DNA of 64,000 bases. Origin: WHSW01 sp963781265. GTDB taxonomy: Bacteria; Actinomycetota; Thermoleophilia; Solirubrobacterales; 70-9. The position numbers and the translations under genes were made by a program. This document shows positions 8,914 through 16,559 of this stretch, in pieces (the stretch's first letter is position 1; every line of letters begins with the position of its first letter). The notes beneath the pieces were generated by a model. That model ran no database searches, was not told the origin of the DNA, and worked only from the letters and a program-made list of their open reading frames with translations. Location: positions 62,001 to 126,000 of the forward strand of contig CAWAFH010000015.1 of NCBI GenBank assembly GCA_963781265.1, read 5' to 3'.

Positions 8914-8919
8914 TAGCCT
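8914..8919 (+). promoter_or_regulatory. -10 element, putative leaderless promoter (140-residue hypothetical)
   Basis: TAGCCT with nine bases to the ATG at 8929; faces away from the element at 8886–8891. Confidence 0.45.
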
Positions 8920-8928
8920 CGCGCCGCG

Positions 8929-9351
8929 ATGGCCTCCGACGAATACCGGGTCGAGATCGACATCCACGAGTCCGTGCACGGTCGCCTCAGCGAGCGGCTG
9001 CGCTCGCTCGACCTCGACGACGAGGTCGCCGAGCGCCTCGGCGACCGCGTGATCGTGACCCGCGACGGCGAGAAGCTCTACGTCTACACGCAGACCGCCG
9101 AGGCCGCCGCCGAGGCCGAGCGCGTCGTCGGCGAGGTGCTCGCCGAGGAGGGCCTCGAGGCTGAGATGCGCCGCCGCCGGTGGAATCCCGAGGAGCGCTT
9201 CTGGCAGGACGCCGACGAGCCGCTCGCCCCCGCCGACGACTTCACGCCACCCGACCCCGCGGACACGGCGACCAACAAGGACCTTCCGCACCCCCTGTTC
9301 GTCTACATCGAGGAGCACGAGCCGGAGTTCCTGCGCGACCTCGGCCTCTGA
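8929..9351 (+). CDS. conserved hypothetical protein, acidic
   Basis: 140 residues, strongly acidic, no signal peptide or membrane helix. The first two thirds look like a small alpha/beta domain (EYRVEIDIHE, DRVIVTRDGEKLYVYTQT, a long helix AEAAAEAERVVGEVLAEEG), the rest is a Pro/Asp-rich tail ending EEHEPEFLRDLGL. I do not recognise the family. It stands alone between a divergent small membrane gene and the convergent multicopper oxidase, four bases from that stop. Confidence 0.6.
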   Translation: MASDEYRVEIDIHESVHGRLSERLRSLDLDDEVAERLGDRVIVTRDGEKLYVYTQTAEAAAEAERVVGEVLAEEGLEAEMRRRRWNPEERFWQDADEPLAPADDFTPPDPADTATNKDLPHPLFVYIEEHEPEFLRDLGL

Positions 9352-9355
9352 GCTT

Positions 9356-10951
9356 CTAGCTCGCGACGACCTCGAACTGCGACATCAGGCCATGGTCCTC
9401 GTGGTCGAGCATGTGGCAGTGGATCGCGTACTTGCCGGTGTAGTCGGCGAAGTGGCCGGCGACGACGACCCGGTCGCCCGGCTCGAGCAGGAAGGTCTCC
9501 TTGAGGCAACGCTCATGGGTCGGGGGCTGCTTGCCGTTGCGCGAGAGCATGTACCAGTCGGTGTGATGCATGTGGATCAGGTGGGCGACCGCGGTGCGGT
9601 TGTGAAGCTCCCAGGTCTCGGTCGTGTCGAGCTTCGGGAAGGCGTCCGAACGCGCCGGGTCGAACGTCTTGCCGTTGACGAGCCAGGAGGGAACCAGTCC
9701 CTTCGAGATCGAGAACTCCCACTTGCGCTGCGGGTTCGGGCTCGCCTGGGCAACCCAGTCCGGGAGCGGGCGCAGCGAGGCCGGCACGGCGCTCGGATCC
9801 TCGGCGCGGGCGCCCACCCGGAACTCCATCAGCGGGCCGACATGCGTCTTCGAGGCGATCCCGCCGCCACCCTTGTGCTTCGCGCTCTGCAGGACGACGC
9901 GCTTACCCGCGACGCTGGTGAAGTCGAGCACCAACTCGACGCGCTCGCCCGGGCCGATCAGCGCGCGGCGCCGGGTCACCGGGGCCGGCATCAGGCCGCT
10001 CTCGGTCGCGATCTGGGCCATCGGCGAACGGTCTGAGAGCTCGAGGTTGTAGAGGCTGAAGTTGGCCGCGTTGAGAATCCGAACCCGGTAGCGGGCGGCG
10101 GCGACCTCGAGGTGCGGGAGATGGACGCCGTTGACGAGCGCGAGGCGGCCGACGACGCCGTCGTTGGGCGCGTGAGCTGCGCTGTCGAAGGGGTCGGTGA
10201 GCTGGTTGCGCTTATCGAGCGAGCGGTCGGCGATCATCAGCGGCACGTCGCGATCGCCGCTCGGCAGGCCGAGGCTCGCGTCGAGGTCGTCGTCGATGAT
10301 CATCATCCCGGCGAGCCCGCGCCAGACATTGCGGCCCGTGCGCTCGAGCCGGTGGTCGTGGTACCACTGGAAGGCGGCGCGCTCGGGGGCGCCGTCCTCG
10401 GTCAGGTCGTAGGTGTAGGTGCGCCGGCCGCCGGGGGCGATCAGCAGGTCGTTGCCCGACTGCGCCGCATCGAGACGGCCGGAGATGTCGCAGTAGAGCG
10501 CTCGCGGCTGGCTCGCGGTCAGCCCGCCGGGTTGGCCGTCCTCGGACGAGCGGTTGTGGCCGCCGTGCAGGTGGACGGTCAGCTCCCCGGCCTTCGCCGG
10601 GAGCTTGTGGACGAAGCTGACCTCGGTCTCCTCGCCGGCGGGACGGCGGATCGTCGGCCCGGGGAAGCTGCCCCCGTAGGTCCACATCTTGGTCTTGCGA
10701 CCGGCGACGACCGCCACCTTCGCCTCGCGCATCTCGATCTCGATCTGCGCGCCCGTGAGCACCGGGGGAAGCCGCAGGGGCGCCTTGAAGCGCGGCTTCG
10801 CGAGCGCGCGCTCGAAGGCGCGCGCGACGCCGCCGGAGCGCGAGCGCCGCGGCGCGATCAGCGCCGCGGCACCCAGCGCGCCGGCGCCGAGGGCGGCGCG
10901 GCGCGTGAGGCGCCCGCCGTCTCGGCCCGACTGCGCCCGAGAGGCCGTGAC
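9356..10951 (-). CDS. Tat-exported multicopper oxidase (laccase/CueO-like)
   Basis: About 531 residues. It begins with a twin-arginine signal (RLTRRAALGAGALGAAALIA). Three cupredoxin domains carry all four copper motifs: VHLHGGHN, FQWYHDHR, HLIHMHHTDWYML and AIHCHMLDHEDHGLM, the last holding the type 1 Cys, His and Met. Such enzymes oxidise Cu(I), phenols or bilirubin-like substrates with O2 outside the membrane. The start is a problem: no ATG, GTG or TTG occurs in frame between the stop of the upstream cupredoxin gene and the signal. The coordinate given uses the GTC overlapping that stop (TAGTC), one base away from a coupled TAGTG start. Confidence 0.85.
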   Translation of the reverse strand, partial: VTASRAQSGRDGGRLTRRAALGAGALGAAALIAPRRSRSGGVARAFERALAKPRFKAPLRLPPVLTGAQIEIEMREAKVAVVAGRKTKMWTYGGSFPGPTIRRPAGEETEVSFVHKLPAKAGELTVHLHGGHNRSSEDGQPGGLTASQPRALYCDISGRLDAAQSGNDLLIAPGGRRTYTYDLTEDGAPERAAFQWYHDHRLERTGRNVWRGLAGMMIIDDDLDASLGLPSGDRDVPLMIADRSLDKRNQLTDPFDSAAHAPNDGVVGRLALVNGVHLPHLEVAAARYRVRILNAANFSLYNLELSDRSPMAQIATESGLMPAPVTRRRALIGPGERVELVLDFTSVAGKRVVLQSAKHKGGGGIASKTHVGPLMEFRVGARAEDPSAVPASLRPLPDWVAQASPNPQRKWEFSISKGLVPSWLVNGKTFDPARSDAFPKLDTTETWELHNRTAVAHLIHMHHTDWYMLSRNGKQPPTHERCLKETFLLEPGDRVVVAGHFADYTGKYAIHCHMLDHEDHGLMSQFEVVAS

Positions 10952-11505
10952 TAGCCCTCGGTGACGGTGATCTCGCCCTGCATGAACGGATGCACGGCGC
11001 AGACGAAATGCAGGACCTTGCCGGGCTTGGCGGTCACCTCGCGGGTGAAGCTCTCGCCCTTGCGCTCCGCCACCCAGGAGTCGCCCTTCTGCTTCAGGCT
11101 CCCCTGGTGGTCCCAGCCCTGCTTGCCGACCTCGACCGGGTTCTCCCCGATCTCGCCGGTCTGGACGTTCACGTCGTGCCACTTGACGATCGCGCCACAG
11201 ATCAGCTTGAGCTTCTTCTCGCAGCTCTTGATCTGGCTGTTGGACGTGGGGATGTCCTTCTCCTTGACGAGCGAGAAGGTGTGCGGGCCGACCTGGCGCG
11301 GATTGGTCTTGTTCTTGATCTTCAGATCGGTGCCGGCGGCGACCGTCTCCGGACCGGAGAAGAACAGATCCTTGCCGTCGCGCTCCATCTTGATGACGGT
11401 GGCGCCGGACTTCTGTGGCGCGCTCGCCGAGGCGCTGGTGGCGCCGACGACGGTGAGCGCCGTGAGCGCGGCCAGCGCGCCCAAAACACGCAGGGTCTTG
11501 ATCAA
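10951..11505 (-). CDS. secreted cupredoxin-like blue copper protein
   Basis: 184 residues. The TTG start at 11505 is chosen because AAAGGA lies six bases upstream and it gives a clean signal peptide (hydrophobic core LGALAALTALTVVG, then ASASA). The domain has a plausible type 1 copper site: His in GPHTFSLVKE, then the C-AV-H-PF-M cluster in HFVCAVHPFMQGEI near the C-terminus. Likely a periplasmic electron carrier or copper chaperone; it directly precedes the multicopper oxidase, suggesting it delivers electrons or copper to it. An in-frame upstream ATG at 11682 would extend into the divergent gene and is rejected. Confidence 0.8.
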   Translation of the reverse strand: MIKTLRVLGALAALTALTVVGATSASASAPQKSGATVIKMERDGKDLFFSGPETVAAGTDLKIKNKTNPRQVGPHTFSLVKEKDIPTSNSQIKSCEKKLKLICGAIVKWHDVNVQTGEIGENPVEVGKQGWDHQGSLKQKGDSWVAERKGESFTREVTAKPGKVLHFVCAVHPFMQGEITVTEG

Positions 11506-11511
11506 CTGCGT

Positions 11512-11517
11512 TCCTTT
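11512..11517 (-). promoter_or_regulatory. ribosome binding site deciding a TTG start
   Basis: AAAGGA on the minus strand, six bases upstream of the TTG at 11505. Most other genes here lack a visible Shine-Dalgarno sequence, so this one is informative. Confidence 0.6.
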
Positions 11518-11520
11518 CCA

Positions 11521-11537
11521 CGGCTCCTGAGGAGCCC
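11521..11537 (-). other. short hairpin in the cupredoxin gene leader
   Basis: GGCTCC-TGA-GGAGCC forms a perfect six-base stem just upstream of the ribosome binding site of the cupredoxin gene. It could tune translation or mRNA stability; no function can be shown. Confidence 0.35.
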
Positions 11538-11665
11538 GTCTCTTTGGTGGTGTCGCCCGCATTCCCCCACCGGGCGGTTCGTGCGCGAGCACCTTACCCC
11601 GCCGCGCGGCCGCTGTACATCCCTCTTTAGGATGACTTTCCGGCCCGCTGCGAGATGATCGACGC

Positions 11666-12301
11666 GTGCTGATCGCGGTCACCGCCGACGACTACGGCTA
11701 CGCCGGCGCCTACGACTCCGGGATCGTCGAGGCCGCGGCGGCGCGAGCGATCGATGGCGCCTCCGTGATGGCGATGCGCGGACCCGATCCCGCGCCGCTG
11801 CTGGCGGCTCGGATCGAGCTCGGCCTGCACCTCGAGCCGGCTCCGGCGCCCGAGCGCCAGCTGGCCGCGTTCGTGGACCTGGTCGGCGCCCGGCCCGCCT
11901 ACCTGGACGGCCATCACCACTGCCACGCGACCCCCGGGGTCGCTGAGCTGGTGGCTGAGCTCGGGGCCGAGCTGGGGGTCCCGGTGCGCGGCGTGGGGGA
12001 CGCGCATCGCGCGTTGCTGCGCGAGCGCGGGGTCGCCTCGGCGGACCTGCTGATCGGGCGGTTGGCCGAGGACGAGCCGCCGATGCCAGCCGAGCTCGCG
12101 GGCTGGCTCGCCGGCGAACCGCAACCCGAGGCGGTGGTCGAGTGGTTCACCCATCCGGGTCACGCCGATCCGTCGGCGGGGTCGTCCTACGACGCCGGTC
12201 GCGAGCAGGACCTCGCGCTGCTGCTCGACCTCGGCCCGCCGGCGCGCTGGGCCGAGCGCGGGATCAGGCGCTTGCCGCTCGGGCGGGCGCTGGGCGCCTG
12301 A
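11666..12301 (+). CDS. YdjC/ChbG-type carbohydrate deacetylase
   Basis: 211 residues, GTG start. TADDYGYAG at the N-terminus holds the DD pair, and YLDGHHHCHATPG holds the metal-binding histidines typical of YdjC/ChbG/HpnK deacetylases. These enzymes remove acetyl groups from N-acetyl sugars such as chitobiose or a hopanoid-linked sugar; the substrate is unknown. Shorter than most family members (about 250–280). Its last 38 bases overlap the 3' end of the convergent acyltransferase gene. Divergent from the cupredoxin gene with a 160-base gap. Confidence 0.75.
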   Translation: MLIAVTADDYGYAGAYDSGIVEAAAARAIDGASVMAMRGPDPAPLLAARIELGLHLEPAPAPERQLAAFVDLVGARPAYLDGHHHCHATPGVAELVAELGAELGVPVRGVGDAHRALLRERGVASADLLIGRLAEDEPPMPAELAGWLAGEPQPEAVVEWFTHPGHADPSAGSSYDAGREQDLALLLDLGPPARWAERGIRRLPLGRALGA

Positions 12302-13703
12302 CGCCGCGCTTTTGTCTGGGCTCCGGCGGCGCCAGCGCCGCGAGCTCGGCGAGCGAGTCGCGCAGGTCGTCGGCGAGCGTCTCGAGGTCGCCGAACGCGT
12401 CGTAGTCGCCGATCAGGCCGAAGTTGACCTGGCCGTTGTAGCTCATGATCCCGAAGCAGACGGCCTGGCGCTTGGCCAGCGGCACCATCGGATAGATCCG
12501 CTCCAGCCGGCGGCCGAGCAGGTAGAGCGGGAACTGCGGCCCGGGGACGTTGGTGACCACGAGGTTGAAGAAGCGCTGGCTCGACTGCAGCCGCGACGCC
12601 TGGCCCGCGATCGTGGGCGGGGCGAAGTCGGCCAGCTCGGTCATCAGCGTCGCCCCGACGGCCTGCTTGGAGTGCTTGAGGTCGCCCATCGTCGAACTGA
12701 CCCGGCGCAGGCGCTCGGCCGGGTCCTCGCACCAGACGGGCAGCGGCGCCATGTATGAGGACACCTGGTTGCCGAGGACCCCGTGCTGGTCGGCGCTGCG
12801 GACGCTGATCGGCACCATCGCCCGCAGCTCGAGCCCGTGCGTCGAGTGGCCGTGCTGGCGCAGGTAGCGCCCGAGCGCGCCCGCGGTGGCGGCGAGGACG
12901 ACGTCGTTGACGGTCCCGCCGACGACGTTCTTGATGCGCTTGAGGTCCGCGAGGTCCGCGTTCACCCACGCGAATCGCCGGTAGGGGCCGATCGCGACGT
13001 TGAACGGCGAGCTGGGCGCGGCGAAGCCGGCCTTCGCGAACGTTCCGGCGGCCTCCGCGGCGTCCAGGGCCGCGCGAGCGACCCGTCGTGGACGCGCGAA
13101 CAGGGCCCGGGCGCCGCGGACGATCTCGGCCGGGCTCGTGGCCCGTTCGAGCAGCGCCTCGCCGAGCATCTGCGCGTCCGAGGGCTCGGGGTGCGGGGTC
13201 CAGGCGGGGGCGGTTGCGGCGCGCTCGGGTTCGGCGGCGAGGTCGAAGAGGACGTTGGTTATGTCAACCCCGGAGACCCCGTCGACGAGGGCGTGGTGGC
13301 TCTTCGTGACGAGGGCGAAGCGATCCCCCTCGACCTTGTCGACGAGCCACATCTCCCAGAGCGGCTTCGAGCGATCGAGGCGCTGCGAGAAGATCCGCGC
13401 CGCCAGCACCCGGAGGTGCTCCTCGTCGCCCGGCTCCGGCAGGGCGGTGTGGCGGATGTGGTAGGTGAGGTTGAACGCGGGATCGTCGACCCACTTCGGC
13501 CTGCCCTGGCCGAACGGGACCATGCGCAGCTTCTGGCGAAACCGCGGCACCAGGTGCAGGCGCGACTCGATGTGTTCGCAGAGCTCGTCGTAGCCGGGGG
13601 TCGGGCCCTCGAACAGCGTCGTCGAGGCAACGTGCATGTGGGCGGGCCCGCGCTCCAGGTGAAGAAACGAGGCGTCGAGGCCGCTGAGGCGATCGGAGCT
13701 CAT
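12264..13703 (-). CDS. wax ester synthase/diacylglycerol acyltransferase (WS/DGAT)
   Basis: 479 residues, the usual size. KSHHALVDGVSG contains the catalytic HHxxxDG motif; KPLWEMWLVD, VNDVVLAATAGALGRYL and NVPGPQFPLYLLGRRL are conserved landmarks of the family. The enzyme transfers an acyl group from acyl-CoA to a fatty alcohol or diacylglycerol, making storage neutral lipids as in mycobacteria and related actinobacteria. The gene starts 28 bases from a perfect CRP-type palindrome it shares with the divergent RlpA-like gene, so cAMP-dependent control is possible. Confidence 0.9.
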   Translation of the reverse strand: MSSDRLSGLDASFLHLERGPAHMHVASTTLFEGPTPGYDELCEHIESRLHLVPRFRQKLRMVPFGQGRPKWVDDPAFNLTYHIRHTALPEPGDEEHLRVLAARIFSQRLDRSKPLWEMWLVDKVEGDRFALVTKSHHALVDGVSGVDITNVLFDLAAEPERAATAPAWTPHPEPSDAQMLGEALLERATSPAEIVRGARALFARPRRVARAALDAAEAAGTFAKAGFAAPSSPFNVAIGPYRRFAWVNADLADLKRIKNVVGGTVNDVVLAATAGALGRYLRQHGHSTHGLELRAMVPISVRSADQHGVLGNQVSSYMAPLPVWCEDPAERLRRVSSTMGDLKHSKQAVGATLMTELADFAPPTIAGQASRLQSSQRFFNLVVTNVPGPQFPLYLLGRRLERIYPMVPLAKRQAVCFGIMSYNGQVNFGLIGDYDAFGDLETLADDLRDSLAELAALAPPEPRQKRGVRRPAPARAASA

Positions 13704-13731
13704 GCACGGATCTTCTCAAACCCGTTAAGTC

Positions 13732-13747
13732 TGTGAGCGCGATCACA
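13732..13747. promoter_or_regulatory. CRP/FNR-family operator (perfect TGTGA-N6-TCACA)
   Basis: TGTGAGCGCGATCACA is an exact match to the CRP consensus TGTGA-N6-TCACA. It lies between the divergent WS/DGAT gene (start 13703) and the riboswitch-led RlpA-like gene. CRP controls the resuscitation-promoting factor gene rpfA in mycobacteria and Streptomyces, a comparable wall-remodelling gene. Confidence 0.65.
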
Positions 13748-13760
13748 CACGGAACGTGTG
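13746..13760. promoter_or_regulatory. perfect palindrome overlapping the CRP site
   Basis: CACACG-GAA-CGTGTG, two six-base arms, overlaps the right half of the CRP-type site by two bases. It may be a second operator, for example for a repressor competing with CRP. Confidence 0.4.
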
Positions 13761-13799
13761 TTCGCCATACCATCGCACGCTCGAAACTGGGAAAGAAAG

Positions 13800-13990
13800 C
13801 GAAAGCGATTGCCTAATCGCCGTCTCGAGGGGACGGCGAGCGGGGGACCCAGAGAGGCCGCCGACCGGCGGCTTGCCGGCGCTCGGATCGAAAGCCGGCT
13901 TGGGGCGAATCGGGCCGTGATCGGCCTGTAGCGCGCGCCGGGGCCGAACCCCGGGACCCGCGAGCCCGACAGCTAACCCCGCAGGCCCGA
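13800..13990 (+). ncRNA. c-di-AMP riboswitch (ydaO-yuaA class)
   Basis: The leader of the RlpA-like gene carries the ydaO landmarks in order: GCGGGGGACCCAG (near 13839), CTTGGGGCGAATCG (near 13899), a long GC-rich stem, and near the 3' end the block GCCCGACAGCTAACCCCGCAGGC (core GACAGCTAACCCCGCAGG, 13968–13985). In Actinobacteria this class binds c-di-AMP and switches off wall hydrolase and RPF-type genes at high ligand. The position, directly before a secreted wall protein, fits. Boundaries are approximate. Confidence 0.88.
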
Positions 13991-14004
13991 AAGGAAAACT
14001 GAAG

Positions 14005-14955
14005 ATGCGACGTTTCCGCCTGCGGCGGAGACGGCTGGCAGCCGCTGCGCTGCTGCCGCTCGCCGCGCTACTGACCACATCCGCGCTCGCCGCCGCTCCG
14101 TCGGCGCCGCGCAGCGCGCGGATCGACGCCTCCCATCGCACCGTCCCGTTCGGTGGCTCAGTCCGCCTGCAGGGTGCCTTTCCGGGCGCCTCGAAGCTGC
14201 CGATCGAGCTTCGCTACCGGGCCGCGGGCTCGAGCGCCTGGCACACCGCGGCGCACGCCACCACCGGGGCCTCGGGGCGCTACCGCGTCAGCGTGAAGCC
14301 CAAGCGCAGCGCGAACTGGCGCGCCGAGCTCGCCGGCGGGCCGGTCGCCCAGAGCGCCGGGACCGAGGGGGCGTCGCAGGGCGTCGACGCCGGCACCGGC
14401 ACCCAGCCGATCGCGGTGCGGTCGAAGACGCGCGCCGGGATCGGCGGGCGCAACGCGATGGTCGGCGACCACGTCAAGGTCAAGGGGAAGGTGACCCCGG
14501 CCGGGGCCGAGCGCCGCGTCGTCGTCCGCATCGACGGCGAGAAGCGCACCGTGACCGCCGGCCGCAACGGCCGCTTCGCCCTGCGCTGGCGGGCGTCGTC
14601 GACGGGCGTCTACGACGTCGACGTCCGGGCGCGCGCGAATCGAGTCGCGACGGGCAGCCGCGACTCGGCCGGCCGGGTCACGGTCTACCGCGGGGCAGCC
14701 GCTTCGTGGTACGGCCCCGGCCTGTATGGCAACCCGCTCGCCTGTGGCGGCACCCTGTCGCCGTCGACGATGGGCGTGGCGAACAAGTCGCTGCCGTGCG
14801 GAACCAAGGTGCACCTGCGCTACGGCGGCAACTCGGTCACCGTGCCGGTGATCGACCGCGGCCCGTACGCGGGCAACCGCGAATACGACCTGACCGCCGC
14901 GACCAAGCAGGCGCTCGGGTTCCCCGACGTCGGCACGGTGCTCACCACCCGCTGA
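14005..14955 (+). CDS. secreted RlpA-like double-psi beta-barrel wall protein
   Basis: 316 residues. An Arg-rich signal peptide (RRFRLRRRRLAAAALLPLAA, cleaved near residue 30) precedes two Ig-like/FN3-like beta domains (about 40–110 and 140–225). The C-terminal 85 residues are an RlpA-type double-psi beta barrel: AASWYGPGLYGNPLACGG, LPCGTKVHLRYGG, VIDRGPYAGNREYDLT, ending AATKQALGF. RlpA domains act on peptidoglycan, some as lytic transglycosylases; the aspartate of VIDRGPY is the expected catalytic residue. Expression should respond to c-di-AMP through the leader and to CRP at the promoter. Confidence 0.85.
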   Translation: MRRFRLRRRRLAAAALLPLAALLTTSALAAAPSAPRSARIDASHRTVPFGGSVRLQGAFPGASKLPIELRYRAAGSSAWHTAAHATTGASGRYRVSVKPKRSANWRAELAGGPVAQSAGTEGASQGVDAGTGTQPIAVRSKTRAGIGGRNAMVGDHVKVKGKVTPAGAERRVVVRIDGEKRTVTAGRNGRFALRWRASSTGVYDVDVRARANRVATGSRDSAGRVTVYRGAAASWYGPGLYGNPLACGGTLSPSTMGVANKSLPCGTKVHLRYGGNSVTVPVIDRGPYAGNREYDLTAATKQALGFPDVGTVLTTR

Positions 14956-14973
14956 CGCCGCGCTCGGCAGGAT

Positions 14974-15005
14974 CCCGCCCACCGGCGCTAGAGTCGGTGG
15001 GCGGG
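14974..15005 (+). terminator. strong hairpin after the RlpA-like gene
   Basis: CCCGCCCACCG and CGGTGGGCGGG form a perfect 11-base stem with a 10-base loop, 19 bases after the stop. There is no T-tract, as is common for actinobacterial terminators. Confidence 0.5.
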
Positions 15006-15028
15006 GCCCACCACGCCGAAGGAGCACG

Positions 15029-15280
15029 ATGGAGGACACGGACGAGTTTCAGGCACACGACCTCGAGCAGCGCCGCGCCGAGGAGCAGCGCGCGGTCAGC
15101 GAGGGCGGGGGAGGCGAGGCCGAGGGCTTCGAGCTCGCCGAGGAGGAGCTGATCGAGCACGCCTCCCACGGCGACCCGGGCCCCGACCCGAGTAATCTCG
15201 CCGGCGAGGCCGAGGACTACCGCGGCGACGAGGGCGGCGAGGCCGACCACGAGCAGTCGAGCGAGGCTGAAGAGGACTGA
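15029..15280 (+). CDS. small highly acidic hypothetical protein
   Basis: 83 residues, about one third Glu/Asp, few hydrophobic residues and likely disordered apart from a central segment (FELAEEELIEHASHGDPG). GAAGGAG sits five bases before the ATG, a good ribosome binding site. I do not recognise the family with certainty; similar short acidic proteins occur in related actinobacteria. Three bases separate it from the next gene, so the two are probably cotranscribed. Confidence 0.6.
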   Translation: MEDTDEFQAHDLEQRRAEEQRAVSEGGGGEAEGFELAEEELIEHASHGDPGPDPSNLAGEAEDYRGDEGGEADHEQSSEAEED

Positions 15281-15283
15281 GCG

Positions 15284-15592
15284 TTGGGCTCGGAGGCGAA
15301 GAACCTCGAGGCGATCTCCAAGGCGATCGATCAGCACAACTCGAGCTGTCCGTGGCCCGCGTCAGAGGTGCGGATGAACCCGTACGAGATCGAGCGCCTC
15401 GGCTGGGACGAGATCCGCGGCCTGCCGGTGGTCGGCGACCCGAACCTGGGCACCGGCCGCTTCCGGATCGTCTGCTCGCGCGATGGCGACGGCGAGGAAC
15501 TCGAGGAGGTCGAGGCGATCGGCACCCCGGTCGAGGTCCCGGCCGAAGTGGGCGTGGGCGGGGGCGACGCGCCGGTCCGCCCGCCCGTCTAG
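15284..15592 (+). CDS. small conserved hypothetical protein
   Basis: 102 residues from a TTG start three bases after the previous stop. The central block SEVRMNPYEIERLGWDEIRG followed by a GDP-x-LGTGRFRIVC strand looks like a compact conserved domain; the C-terminus is a Val/Gly/Pro-rich tail. No function can be assigned. An internal ATG (15374) would remove 30 residues and cannot be excluded as the true start. Confidence 0.55.
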   Translation: MGSEAKNLEAISKAIDQHNSSCPWPASEVRMNPYEIERLGWDEIRGLPVVGDPNLGTGRFRIVCSRDGDGEELEEVEAIGTPVEVPAEVGVGGGDAPVRPPV

Positions 15593-15642
15593 CCGCCTGG
15601 CCACCCCAGCCGCGCAGCACCCCCAGCCGCCCGGCCATCCCA

Positions 15643-15689
15643 CCGAGTTTCATCTCAACCCCCGTAGGGGTGGTTCAGATGAAAGTCGG
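15643..15689. repeat. intergenic palindromic repeat, copy 1
   Basis: Left arm CCGAGTTTCATCTCAACC and right arm GGTTCAGATGAAAGTCGG form a long, nearly perfect inverted repeat around CCCCGTAGGGGT. A related palindrome occurs at 58454–58506. It lies between convergent genes and could act as a bidirectional terminator or be a REP-like mobile repeat. Confidence 0.6.
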
Positions 15690-15734
15690 CGAGCGGGGGG
15701 CGAGCGGGGCGGCGAGCGGGCGAGCGGGCGGCGG

Positions 15735-16544
15735 TCAGTCGCGCGTGAAGTCCAGGATGAGTTGCGCGGTCTCGAGCGGGACGTCGAGTTGCGGGCAGTG
15801 GCCGATGCCGTCGAGCTCGACCCAGTCCGCCTGGGGGAGCCACTCGGTGCGGAAGCGCTCGGCCGCCGAGGGCCAGAGGAGGATCCGGTCGGCCGTGCCC
15901 CAGACGACCCGCACCGGGCAGCCGATCCGCTGCGCGTCCAGGCTCCAGCCGGCGCTGATCGCGTGCTCGATCAGCGGGATCGCCCCGTCGCAGCCCGCGG
16001 CGCCTCGGATCTGATGCGCCAGCAGCTCGACCGGGATGTGCTCGTAGTTGGTGACCGTGAACTCGGTCGCCCGGCGCCTGCCCTCCGGCGAGGCGAGGAT
16101 CGCCTCCGCGTAGGGAGCCGCCGCCCGGAGCAGCTCCTGCATCGTCGTGAAGTAGCCAAGCGTGTCTCGGAGCGCGCCGTCGTGCACCGCCCACCCGCCG
16201 GCCGGGGCGAGCGCGACCACGGATCGCGCCCGGCCGCGCGCTGCGAGCTGTAGCGCGACATAGCCGCCGAGCGAGTTGCCGACGATGTGGGCGGTCTCGA
16301 ACCCCGCTTCGTCCATCGCCCGCTCGACCGCGTCGGCGAGCACCGCCTCGCTCACGGGCCCGTCGATGGGCGGGCCGCCGGCGTGGCCGGCGAGGGTCGG
16401 CGCGAGCACGTCGTGATCGCGCTCGAGCGCCGGAAGGACGAGCTCCCAGGTGCGCCACGTGTCGATGAAGCCGTGCAGGCAGACCACCGGCGTCCCGGCG
16501 CCGCCGCGATGGGAGGGGGTGAAGGTCGACGCCGTCATGGTCAC
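15735..16544 (-). CDS. alpha/beta hydrolase
   Basis: 269 residues. The nucleophile elbow is GNSLGG (in HIVGNSLGGYVALQL), the oxyanion region VVCLHGFIDTWRTWE, the late acid near RVVWGTADRILLWP and the histidine near GIGHCPQLDVP, a complete catalytic triad layout. Cytosolic, substrate unknown. It follows ccdA with a 15-base gap on the same strand, so it may share that transcript. Confidence 0.85.
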   Translation of the reverse strand: MTMTASTFTPSHRGGAGTPVVCLHGFIDTWRTWELVLPALERDHDVLAPTLAGHAGGPPIDGPVSEAVLADAVERAMDEAGFETAHIVGNSLGGYVALQLAARGRARSVVALAPAGGWAVHDGALRDTLGYFTTMQELLRAAAPYAEAILASPEGRRRATEFTVTNYEHIPVELLAHQIRGAAGCDGAIPLIEHAISAGWSLDAQRIGCPVRVVWGTADRILLWPSAAERFRTEWLPQADWVELDGIGHCPQLDVPLETAQLILDFTRD

Positions 16545-16559
16545 GGTGCCGGCGCCCGG

